Shown here piece by piece: positions 7,835-15,485 of a DNA stretch of 39,060 nt. The translations under genes and the position numbers were made by a program. The number at the start of each line of letters is the position of its first letter. Position 1 is the stretch's first letter. Origin of the DNA: Thalassovita litoralis (GTDB lineage Bacteria; Pseudomonadota; Alphaproteobacteria; Rhodobacterales; Rhodobacteraceae); the NCBI RefSeq assembly GCF_900182725.1, contig NZ_FXTO01000032.1, forward strand, positions 1 to 39,060, written 5' to 3'. The notes under the pieces are model-generated. The model saw only the letters and a program-made list of their open reading frames with translations, was not told the DNA's origin and ran no database searches.

Positions 7835-8731
7835 TTAAATTTGCAAAAGCGTACCGCTATCCGTGGCCAGCAAGGCAGAGGTCTGGGGATGGTGGGGCAG
7901 GGTGGCCCTGATGTTCTGCGGGGACATAAGGCAAAATGCGGTGGATAGTGCGTCAGCCAGTCCAGCGTGCGGTGCTGTCACCGTGACCGAGGACCAATCT
8001 GTGTTGTTTTCGCTGTCTTGTGGATTCAAGATATGGGGGTGGCCGCGCAACAGGGTGGCGGCGGGGGCGCTGGTGGCGATGGCGCGGTTTTGCAAGATTT
8101 GCGTATGGACCTGTCCATGCCGGGGGTCTGTCACCCCCATACGAAAGGGGCCGCCGATGGCGGCAAATTCGCCGATATTGACCAGCACCCGTGTCAGCCC
8201 CAGCCCGCGCAGGCGGGTTGCGATACGATCAGTCACAAAGCCCTGTGCAATGCCGTTCAGCGTGAGCGATTGACCGGGTGCCAGACGGATCTGGGTGTCG
8301 GTTACGCGTACACGGTTCCAGCCTATCAGATGGCGGACCGTGGCGGGGTCTGCGCCGCTTGCCAAGGCCTGCCACAGGGGCTGAACCGTTGGATCAAATG
8401 CGCCGCTCGTGGTGGTGTGGACTGCGTCAACCTGCCGAAGCAGGGCGACAAAATCCGGGTCCGGGTGATCCAATCGCCCGGTTGCATTCAATTGCGAGAG
8501 GGCCGATCCGGGTTTGTAGAGGCTGAACTGCGCTTCGGCCCGGATAAGTTCCTGTTGCACAATGGCAATGGCCTGATGGGCCAGCGGTGCAGGGGCGTGC
8601 AGGGTCAACGTTGCGTCTGCCCCCAATGCTGTGCCCTGCCAGCGGATCGGTTCGGCCCTAGCGGGCAGCGCCAATGCAGCGGCGGAGATTACCAGAAAGC
8701 GGCGGCGGGTCAGGGTGGGGCGCGGGGTCAT
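7835..8731 (-). CDS. apbE: FAD:protein FMN transferase (ApbE family), Tat-exported
   Basis: A 298-residue protein with a twin-arginine signal (TRRRFLVISAAALALPARA), so it acts in the periplasm. ApbE proteins attach FMN from FAD covalently to a Thr of target proteins. Family features seen are SGAFDPTVQPLW near residue 136-147 and LNGIAQGFVTDRI, the region that binds flavin and Mg. The start codon overlaps the stop of the NosR-like gene by four bases. That protein has an FMN-attachment-like motif, so it is the probable substrate. Size and motifs are normal. Confidence 0.93.
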   Translation of the reverse strand: MTPRPTLTRRRFLVISAAALALPARAEPIRWQGTALGADATLTLHAPAPLAHQAIAIVQQELIRAEAQFSLYKPGSALSQLNATGRLDHPDPDFVALLRQVDAVHTTTSGAFDPTVQPLWQALASGADPATVRHLIGWNRVRVTDTQIRLAPGQSLTLNGIAQGFVTDRIATRLRGLGLTRVLVNIGEFAAIGGPFRMGVTDPRHGQVHTQILQNRAIATSAPAATLLRGHPHILNPQDSENNTDWSSVTVTAPHAGLADALSTAFCLMSPQNIRATLPHHPQTSALLATDSGTLLQI

Positions 8732-10809
8732 TCGGCGGCTTTCAATCTGTCGGCCTTCCGCGTGGCCAATATCAGCGGGACGCAGCGGGTTTGGTCATCA
8801 TGGATGGAAACGCAATCAAGGCATTGAAAGCATTCTGAATAATCTATGTCGCCCTTGGGGGTGATGGCCTGATAACGGCATTTGACCCGGCATAGTTGGC
8901 AGGGAGAGCCACAGGCGTCGCGGCGGGCAATCCAGTCGCGGCCCCGCAACAGCCCGCCCAATGCCATCACGGCCCCCAGTGGGCAGACATAACGGCAGAA
9001 GCCTTTGAATAGCACCATAGACAGCAGTAGCAGCCCCGCCGCATAGGCGACATAATACCAGTCGCGTATGAAATAGGTGGTGATGGCGGTTTTGAACGGC
9101 TCCACCTCGGCCACGGTATCGACATGGTCGGGGGCGATGATCACGACTCCGATCATGCCCGCCAGAACCAGATATTTCAGGCGTTTCAGCCGCGCATCCC
9201 AGCGGGCGGGCAGGGTATATTGCGGCAGGTGCAGCAGGCGGCCCAGATGATGCGCAAATTCCTGCATCGCGCCGAACGGACACAGCCACCCGCAAAATAA
9301 TCCGCGCCCCCACAGGATGAAACCCAACAGTGTGACGCCCCAGATCAACAGGGAAAACGGATCATACAGCAGGAACCCGAAGCTGCCGCCCTCGATCCCG
9401 GTGCGCAGGACGCCCAGCACGGTCACGATGGACAATTGCCCCTGACCCCACCAACCGACAAAGCCAATGACCCCTGCCAGAATGGTCAGCCGCAGCGGTG
9501 TCAGCACCCGGCGCGTGGCCATCCCGCTTTGCCGCCAGAACAAGCCCGCCAGAAGTAGCACCAGAAAGCCGGACAACAAGAGCAGATCGGTGGCACGGTT
9601 GCGCAGTGCTTCTTGCCACGGGGGGATGGTGCGGGGGGCTTCGGGGCGGGTGTAGAACCGGCTTGGGCCGGTATGCGGCACATCAAGCGTGACGCTGCCG
9701 GTTTCTGGCTGAAACATCCCATGTTCGCGTAGCGCGCTGACATGCAGCACCCACGGGCTGGCCGGGTCAAAACCCAGCCGCCGGTCCGTGCGCAGGATCA
9801 GGGCGCGGCCATCCAGCAGCGGATCGGGCAGGTCGTCGCGCAGTTCAATCAACAGATCGGAATCGCGCAGCGCCACAGGAAACCCGCCTTGTTCCGCGCT
9901 GATCAGATCGGGGGCGGTGTTGCGCACGAAATCCGGGCCGACCAGTCCATGCCGGGCGGTTTCGATCAGCAGGATCGGTTCGTCATAGGGGGAAATGGTC
10001 AGGAACGCCTGTAACTCCTTTATCCCCGCGGCGCTGAGTACCGCCTGCGCGACGGACGGCGGGCCAATATCCACCACCCACAGATCCAGATAGGGGGCGT
10101 CCGGGTCATCCTTGGCCTCGGGGTCGTCATCTTCCCACAGGGTTCCGGCGAACAGCGCGTCAATGTCATGGTTGCTGATGCGTTTGTGAGTCACGATCCC
10201 CTGTGCCACCAGATCATTCCACGTCAGGGTTTCCTGCACGGATGGGTCTGGATAGGCCGGTGGCTCCAGCGACAGCCCTTCCATTTTTTCGCGGGCCACG
10301 GCCAGCGCCGCCCCCATGATGGATTCATGCGCGATCCGCACGCTGGCGGTGGCCTTCGTGACTCCATCCAGATAAACCAGCGACGATCCCTGACCCGCCC
10401 CGCCATAGGGCGTTCCCACCACGATGGACGAGGCGATGGACAATCCCCGGTATTGTTCCAGAAACTGATTTAACGGCGCTTCGCCCAGACCGGACACAAA
10501 AATTGGTTCGTTATGTTCGATCAGCCGCACATCCAGAAACGTGCCTTCCAGATCTAGTGTGACCAGTATGTTGATGGGAGCGCCGGAAAATCCGGGAAGC
10601 GGGGCCAGCGGTTCGGTTTCAAACACATATCCGGCTTCGGCCCCGCCGGAATTCAGCAGGCTATAGACGCCCTTGTCGTTCAACGGTTCACCCAGCGAAA
10701 ACGGCGGCGTGATGAACTGTGCCAGCTTTTCGGACGGCAGGGGGCTGGCTGTTGCCAGCAGGGGCCACAGGGGCAGGATCAGAAAAAGGGACAGGATACG
10801 GTGACGCAT
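8728..10809 (-). CDS. NosR/NirI-like membrane flavo-iron-sulfur protein
   Basis: A 693-residue membrane protein. A signal peptide is followed by a periplasmic FMN-binding domain with DGVTKATAS at residues 148-156; Thr154 is the likely flavin site. About five or six membrane helices follow (from roughly residue 410). Two cytoplasmic-loop motifs then appear, CGWLCPFG (Cys506, Cys510) and CRYVCPLG (Cys605, Cys609). A C-terminal ferredoxin-like part has CQLCRVKC and CFQCLDC. This is the layout of NosR and NirI, which pass electrons across the membrane for denitrification. Here there is no nosZ or nir gene, and the gene diverges from pqqABCDE. A link to PQQ-dependent oxidation is an inference. The motif has Lys where most targets have Gly. 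Confidence 0.9.
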   Translation of the reverse strand: MRHRILSLFLILPLWPLLATASPLPSEKLAQFITPPFSLGEPLNDKGVYSLLNSGGAEAGYVFETEPLAPLPGFSGAPINILVTLDLEGTFLDVRLIEHNEPIFVSGLGEAPLNQFLEQYRGLSIASSIVVGTPYGGAGQGSSLVYLDGVTKATASVRIAHESIMGAALAVAREKMEGLSLEPPAYPDPSVQETLTWNDLVAQGIVTHKRISNHDIDALFAGTLWEDDDPEAKDDPDAPYLDLWVVDIGPPSVAQAVLSAAGIKELQAFLTISPYDEPILLIETARHGLVGPDFVRNTAPDLISAEQGGFPVALRDSDLLIELRDDLPDPLLDGRALILRTDRRLGFDPASPWVLHVSALREHGMFQPETGSVTLDVPHTGPSRFYTRPEAPRTIPPWQEALRNRATDLLLLSGFLVLLLAGLFWRQSGMATRRVLTPLRLTILAGVIGFVGWWGQGQLSIVTVLGVLRTGIEGGSFGFLLYDPFSLLIWGVTLLGFILWGRGLFCGWLCPFGAMQEFAHHLGRLLHLPQYTLPARWDARLKRLKYLVLAGMIGVVIIAPDHVDTVAEVEPFKTAITTYFIRDWYYVAYAAGLLLLSMVLFKGFCRYVCPLGAVMALGGLLRGRDWIARRDACGSPCQLCRVKCRYQAITPKGDIDYSECFQCLDCVSIHDDQTRCVPLILATRKADRLKAAE

Positions 10810-10864
10810 GGCGGCAGGCTATGAACCGGCCCGCGCCACGCCTATGCGACATTGGTCTTAGCCG

Positions 10865-10891
10865 TGGTCGTAAGCGCGGGTCTTACGACCA
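10865..10891. promoter_or_regulatory. Perfect palindrome between the NosR-like gene and pqqA
   Basis: TGGTCGTAAG and CTTACGACCA form a perfect 10-base inverted repeat with a 7-base spacer, in the 156-base divergent gap. A further related half-site (TGGTCTTAG) lies at 10853-10861. The form suits a dimeric activator or repressor, such as a LuxR/NarL-type response regulator. The protein is not known, and a transcript hairpin is possible but has no T-run. Confidence 0.55.
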
Positions 10892-10965
10892 AAGCAGCAT
10901 TTCGTGCCGGGGGCTGCCGGGGCTAGGCTGAAACCACATATTCCCAGCCAGAGGAGGAGAAGACG

Positions 10966-11076
10966 ATGGCCTGGACTGCCCCCAAGATGAAAGAAATAAA
11001 CTGCGGCATGGAAATCAACATGTACGCCCCGTCGCAGGACGAAGGTGGCCGCGGCCACGAGCCGGACCTGTTCTGA
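10966..11076 (+). CDS. pqqA: Coenzyme PQQ precursor peptide PqqA
   Basis: A 36-residue peptide with a strong GAGGAGGAG ribosome site ending six bases before the ATG. It shows the PqqA hallmarks: MAWTAPK at the start and GMEINMYAP, with Glu16 and Tyr20 separated by three residues. PqqE joins these two side chains and they become the PQQ skeleton. It is the first gene of pqqABCDE, 28 bases before pqqB. Abundant translation from the strong site fits its role as a consumed substrate. Confidence 0.96.
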   Translation: MAWTAPKMKEINCGMEINMYAPSQDEGGRGHEPDLF

Positions 11077-11104
11077 ACCCAAACCGACAGCGGAGGCCAG
11101 AGCC

Positions 11105-11992
11105 ATGAAATTTCTTGTTCTGGGGGCCGCTGCCGGTGGTGGACTGCCGCAATGGAATTGCGGTTGTGCCAATTGTAACGATGCCCGCGCGGGTCGGATA
11201 CCGCCCGCCGGGCAGTCATCGCTGGCGGTGTCGGTGGATGGGGCGAAATGGGCGATCCTGAATGCCTCGCCGGATATTCGCCAGCAGATGCAGGCCAGCC
11301 CGCAAATGCACCCCACGGCCCTGCGGGATACGCCCGTGGGGGCGGTTTTGCTGACCAATGGCGATATTGACCATATCGCCGGGTTGCTGTCCCTGCGCGA
11401 ACAGACGGCCTTTGATCTGTATGCCACGGGCGAAATTCTGGATGTTCTGGCGCAAAACCGCATTTTCGATGCGGTCAGCCGGGATAAGGTTTCCCGCGTT
11501 TCGGTGGCTTTGGATCAGCCGTTTGATGTGTTACCGGGACTGTTGGCAACCCTGTTCGCGGTTCCCGGTAAGGTGCCTTTGTTCATGGAAGGCGCGCAGG
11601 TTCAGACCGATCTGGAAGGCGAACAAACCGTGGGCGTGCGGCTGTCTGATGGTCATCGCGTCGCCTATTACATTCCCGGTTGTGCGGTTGTGACCGATGC
11701 GTTGTTGGATCGGATATCAGATGCCGATCAGGTGTTTTTCGACGGGACGCTATGGGATGACGACGAAATGATCCGCACCGGCACCGGGGGCAAAACCGGG
11801 CGGCGGATGGGGCATATCCCGATCAGCGGGCCGGACGGGTCCATTGCGCGGCTGTCGGGGCTGCAAGCGGCGAAAACCTTTATTCATATCAATAACACAA
11901 ATCCCATCTGGCAACCGGACAGCCCTGAACGGGCGCATGTCATCGGGAACGGCTGGCAGATCGCGGGCGACGGTCAGGAGACAGAAATATGA
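11105..11992 (+). CDS. pqqB: PQQ biosynthesis protein PqqB
   Basis: A 295-residue protein of metallo-beta-lactamase fold, the usual size for PqqB. The start MKFLVLGAAAGGGLPQWNCG is typical of the family, and CGCANC lies at the structural zinc site. The core metal motif is TNGDIDHIAGLL. PqqB is thought to hydroxylate the cross-linked Glu-Tyr intermediate. ATG at 11105 is chosen over an upstream in-frame ATG because it matches the conserved N-terminus. Its end overlaps pqqC by four bases. Confidence 0.96.
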   Translation: MKFLVLGAAAGGGLPQWNCGCANCNDARAGRIPPAGQSSLAVSVDGAKWAILNASPDIRQQMQASPQMHPTALRDTPVGAVLLTNGDIDHIAGLLSLREQTAFDLYATGEILDVLAQNRIFDAVSRDKVSRVSVALDQPFDVLPGLLATLFAVPGKVPLFMEGAQVQTDLEGEQTVGVRLSDGHRVAYYIPGCAVVTDALLDRISDADQVFFDGTLWDDDEMIRTGTGGKTGRRMGHIPISGPDGSIARLSGLQAAKTFIHINNTNPIWQPDSPERAHVIGNGWQIAGDGQETEI

Positions 11993-12717
11993 GCCGCGAA
12001 AGCCTTGAAGCCCGCCTGCGTGCCATCGGTGCGGAACGCTATCACGATAAACACCCGTTTCATCATCGTTTGCATGGCGGTGATTGTACCCCCGATCAGG
12101 TGCGTGCGTGGGTGATCAATCGCTGGGCCTATCAGGCAGCGATCCCGATGAAAGACGCGGCGTTCATGTCGCGGGTTTATGATCCGGCAATCCGCCGTGA
12201 ATGGCGATCCCGGATCGAAGACCACGATGGCGGCATTGCCGAAGGTGGCGGTATTCGCCGCTGGCTGAAACTGGCCGAGGCAGTGGGGCTGGACCCTGAT
12301 TATGTGGCCTCTGGGCGCGGGGTGTTGCCCGCCACGCAATTCGCGGTGGATGCTTATATCCGCTATGTGCGGGACATGCCGCTGTTGCAGGCGGTGGCCT
12401 CGTCCCTGACGGAACTGTTCGCGCCGAAAATCCATGAACGCCGGATCGAGGGGTTATTGGCGCATTACGAATTCGCCAATCCTGAATCGCTGTCCTATTT
12501 CCGTAAACGCCTGACCGAAGCCCCAAAAGACGTGGCCTATGGGCTGGACTGGGTGCTGACCCATGCGGATACCCCGGAAAAAGAGGATATGGCCTGCGAG
12601 GCGCTGATTTTCAAAACCAACGTTCTGTGGGCGCAACTGGATGCGCTGTGGGGGGCGTATGTGGAACCAGACCGCATTCCCCCCGGCGCATGGCGACCGG
12701 GCGAGGGGCTGATATGA
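11989..12717 (+). CDS. pqqC: Pyrroloquinoline-quinone synthase PqqC
   Basis: A 242-residue protein of the PqqC/TENA fold. PqqC carries out the final ring closure and the cofactor-free oxygen-dependent oxidation that yields PQQ. Conserved parts seen are [14 protein letters not shown] near residue 18, [18 protein letters not shown] and EDHDGG. Length is normal for the family (about 250). ATGA overlaps at both ends tie it to pqqB and pqqD. Confidence 0.96.
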   Translation: MSRESLEARLRAIGAERYHDKHPFHHRLHGGDCTPDQVRAWVINRWAYQAAIPMKDAAFMSRVYDPAIRREWRSRIEDHDGGIAEGGGIRRWLKLAEAVGLDPDYVASGRGVLPATQFAVDAYIRYVRDMPLLQAVASSLTELFAPKIHERRIEGLLAHYEFANPESLSYFRKRLTEAPKDVAYGLDWVLTHADTPEKEDMACEALIFKTNVLWAQLDALWGAYVEPDRIPPGAWRPGEGLI

Positions 12718-13076
12718 CATCGCATTCCGCAACGACAGGGGCCAAAGATACGGCCCCTCGGGGTGCCGCCCCCTCTGGCACCCCCGTTCCCGACCTGCGC
12801 CTTGGGCCGCAGGACCGCCCGTTCCTCCCGCGGGGCGTGCGGCTGGCGCAGGATCGGGTGCGTGGTCAAACCGTGCTGCTGGCCCCGGAAAAGGCGGTGG
12901 CGCTGGACACGGTGGGGGTGGCGATCCTGTCGCGGGTCAATGGCGTGGATAGTGTACAGGACATCGTGGCCGATCTGGCCACCACCTATAACGCCCCGCC
13001 CGCACAGATCATGGAGGATGTGCAACGCTTCCTGATGGCGCTGCGGGCGCGGGTATTCGTGGGGGTGCAGGTATGA
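12714..13076 (+). CDS. pqqD: PQQ peptide chaperone PqqD
   Basis: A 120-residue protein. The last 85 or so residues are a standard PqqD domain ([44 protein letters not shown]). This is a RiPP recognition element that holds PqqA and delivers it to PqqE. The first 35 residues, rich in Ala, Pro, Thr and Gly, are an extra, probably flexible extension; PqqD is usually about 90 residues. ATG at 12714 overlaps the pqqC stop (ATGA). The end overlaps pqqE by four bases. Confidence 0.94.
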   Translation: MTSHSATTGAKDTAPRGAAPSGTPVPDLRLGPQDRPFLPRGVRLAQDRVRGQTVLLAPEKAVALDTVGVAILSRVNGVDSVQDIVADLATTYNAPPAQIMEDVQRFLMALRARVFVGVQV

Positions 13077-14164
13077 CGGCCCCCCACACCCCGCCGCCGA
13101 TTGCGATGCTGGCGGAACTGACCCACCGCTGCCCGCTGGCCTGTCCCTATTGTTCCAACCCGCTGGAACTGTTGAGCAAAGACGCCGAACTGGACACTGC
13201 GACATGGGCGGATGCCTTTCGTCAGGCGGCTGATCTGGGGGTGTTGCAATTGCATCTGTCGGGGGGGGAACCGGCCTCGCGCCCTGATCTGGTAGAGCTG
13301 ACGCAGGCGGCCCATGATGCGGGGCTATATACCAACCTGATCACCAGCGGCATTGGGATAACGCCAAAACGGCTGGATGCGCTGGAACTGGCGGGGCTGG
13401 ATCATATCCAATTGTCGCTTCAGGGAACCACGCCGGATCTGGCGGATTGGATCGGCGGCTATAAGGGCGGGTTTCAGCGCAAGCTGACCGTCGCGCAAGA
13501 AATCGCGCAACGGGGGATTCCGCTGACGCTGAATGCTGTGATGCACCGCCATAATCTGAACGATCTGGACCGCACGATTGATATGGCGGTGGAACTGGGC
13601 GCGCGCCGGTTAGAAGTGGCCTGTGTGCAATTCCACGGCTGGGCCACGCGCAACCGGGCGGCGCTGTTGCCCACACGCGAACAGACCGAAGCGACCAAGC
13701 AAAAGGTGGCCGATGCGGCCCGGCGCTTGCGGGGGGTGATGGCCTTTGATTTCGTGCCACCGGATTATTACGCGGATTACCCAAAGGCATGTATGGGCGG
13801 CTGGGGCAGTGCGGGGCTGAATATTGCGCCCGATGGAACGGTGCTGCCCTGTCATTCCGCCCAGATGATCCCGCATCTTACGTTTGAAAAGATCACCGAT
13901 AAACCGCTGTCAGACATCTGGTACAACAGTGCGGCCTTTAACGCCTATCGCGGGACGGATTGGATGCCGGACACCTGCAAATCCTGCGACCGTAAAGAGA
14001 TTGATTTTGGCGGCTGCCGGTGTCAGGCGTTGATGATTGCGGGGGATGCTGCGGCGACCGATCCGGTATGTGGAAAATCCCCCCAACACGCACGGGTGCA
14101 GCAGATGTTGGCCGATGCCATGGCGGCACCGGAAACCGAATTTACCTATCGCCGGATGGGCTAG
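13073..14164 (+). CDS. pqqE: PqqA peptide cyclase PqqE (radical SAM)
   Basis: A 363-residue radical SAM enzyme that forms the carbon-carbon bond between Glu and Tyr of PqqA. The SAM [4Fe-4S] motif is CPLACPYC with Cys20, Cys24 and Cys27. [11 protein letters not shown] follows. The C-terminal SPASM domain carries auxiliary cluster cysteines ([38 protein letters not shown]). It closes the operon. No pqqF/pqqG protease gene is present, so PqqA trimming must be done elsewhere. Confidence 0.96.
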   Translation: MTAPHTPPPIAMLAELTHRCPLACPYCSNPLELLSKDAELDTATWADAFRQAADLGVLQLHLSGGEPASRPDLVELTQAAHDAGLYTNLITSGIGITPKRLDALELAGLDHIQLSLQGTTPDLADWIGGYKGGFQRKLTVAQEIAQRGIPLTLNAVMHRHNLNDLDRTIDMAVELGARRLEVACVQFHGWATRNRAALLPTREQTEATKQKVADAARRLRGVMAFDFVPPDYYADYPKACMGGWGSAGLNIAPDGTVLPCHSAQMIPHLTFEKITDKPLSDIWYNSAAFNAYRGTDWMPDTCKSCDRKEIDFGGCRCQALMIAGDAAATDPVCGKSPQHARVQQMLADAMAAPETEFTYRRMG

Positions 14165-14257
14165 GGGCTTTGCCTCAATCATTATTTTTCCAAAACCCGG
14201 CAGACAGCGCCCAAAATTTGTGTACCCTGCGCCCAAGAGTAAGGGAGGAGCAGACTC

Positions 14258-15385
14258 ATGAAAATCAAGGCCGCCGTTCTGGAAGAAATCGGTCGTCCCG
14301 GCCCCTATGCCGAAACAAGGCCGCTGACGGTGCAGGAAATCGACCTTGCCCCACCGCAAGAGGGCGAGGTTCTGGTGCGCATCGTCGCCGCCGGTCTGTG
14401 CCATTCGGACCTGTCGGTGATCAATGGCGACCGGCCCCGGCAGGTGCCGATGGTGCTGGGCCATGAAAGCGCCGGGATCGTGGAACAGGTGGGGCCGGGC
14501 GTGACCCGCTTTGCCCCCGGTGATCACGTTGTTTCGGTGTTCGTGCCAAGCTGCGGGTATTGTGGGCCGTGCCAGCAGGGCCGCCCGGCGCTGTGTGAAC
14601 CCGGTGCTGCTGCGAATAACAAGGGCGAAATGTTCGGCGGCGGGTCGCGGCTGTCGCGCGATGGGCAGATGGTGTATCACGCGCTTGGCGTGGCCTGTTT
14701 CGCGGAAAAAGCGGTGATTTCGCAAAATTCTCTGGTCAAGATCGACAAGGATTTGCCGCTGGATATTGCTGCGCTGATGGGCTGCGCGGTGCTGACGGGC
14801 GCGGGCGCGGTGTTCAATACCGGCGACGTGACCCCCGGCACCACCACCGCCATTGTGGGTCTGGGCGGTGTGGGCCTGTCGGCGGTCATGGCCGCCTATG
14901 CCGCAGGTGCGGATAAGGTGATCGCGGTGGATATTCTGCCCGATAAGCTGAAAGCGGCACGCGATATGGGCGCGACCCATGTTATTGACTCCTCGCAACC
15001 CGATGCGCTGGATCAATTGCGCGACCTGACCGGGGGCGGTGTGGACGCGGCGCTGGATTTCACTGGCAACGTTCATGCGCTTGGCTTTGCCTACCGTGCC
15101 ACACGGCGCGGCGGCACAACTGTCACCGCAGGATTGCCGCACCCTGATGCCAAACTGGAACTGCCCGCCGTCACCCTGACCGCCGAGGAACGCACGCTGA
15201 AAGGCAGCTATCTGGGATCGGGCGTTCCCAGCCGCGATATTCCCCGGTTCCTAGCGCTACACGCGCAGGGGCGTCTGCCGGTGGATAAACTGATGACCCA
15301 TAAAATCCGGCTAGAGGACATCAACGAAGGGTTCGATCGCCTTCACGCCGGACAGGCCATCCGGCAAGTGATTGATTTCACGTAA
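14258..15385 (+). CDS. Zinc-dependent alcohol dehydrogenase
   Basis: A 375-residue medium-chain dehydrogenase. Catalytic zinc ligands are visible in GLCHSD, GHES and MGCAV. The structural zinc loop is CGYCGPCQQGRPALC. The NAD-binding GLGGVGLSAV lies near residue 205. It should oxidise an alcohol or reduce an aldehyde with NAD(P); the substrate is not clear. Class III and benzyl/aryl alcohol types are nearest by feel. A strong GGGAGGAG site precedes the ATG. It follows pqqE by 93 bases in the same direction, so a role beside PQQ-linked alcohol oxidation is possible. Confidence 0.88.
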   Translation: MKIKAAVLEEIGRPGPYAETRPLTVQEIDLAPPQEGEVLVRIVAAGLCHSDLSVINGDRPRQVPMVLGHESAGIVEQVGPGVTRFAPGDHVVSVFVPSCGYCGPCQQGRPALCEPGAAANNKGEMFGGGSRLSRDGQMVYHALGVACFAEKAVISQNSLVKIDKDLPLDIAALMGCAVLTGAGAVFNTGDVTPGTTTAIVGLGGVGLSAVMAAYAAGADKVIAVDILPDKLKAARDMGATHVIDSSQPDALDQLRDLTGGGVDAALDFTGNVHALGFAYRATRRGGTTVTAGLPHPDAKLELPAVTLTAEERTLKGSYLGSGVPSRDIPRFLALHAQGRLPVDKLMTHKIRLEDINEGFDRLHAGQAIRQVIDFT

Positions 15386-15398
15386 TCCTTGCGCGCTG

Positions 15399-15430
15399 CG
15401 CAGTCCCCTAGCCGCAGGTCGGGGGCTGCG
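15399..15430. terminator. Possible hairpin between convergent genes
   Basis: CGCAGTCCCC and GGGGGCTGCG can pair over ten bases (one G-T pair) with a 12-base loop. It lies between the stops of the alcohol dehydrogenase and the convergent membrane-protein gene. There is no T-run, so the terminator call is weak. Confidence 0.3.
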
Positions 15431-15485
15431 TTCGCAGATATGAGGGAAGATCGAGTGAGTTTCCGCGCCGGGTGGGGGGAACCTG

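Noticed and set aside
13910-15142. 410-residue minus-strand frame opposite pqqE and the alcohol dehydrogenase
   Set aside because: It is rich in His, Gly and Arg in the way of antisense frames in GC-rich genes, and the plus strand holds two well recognised enzymes.
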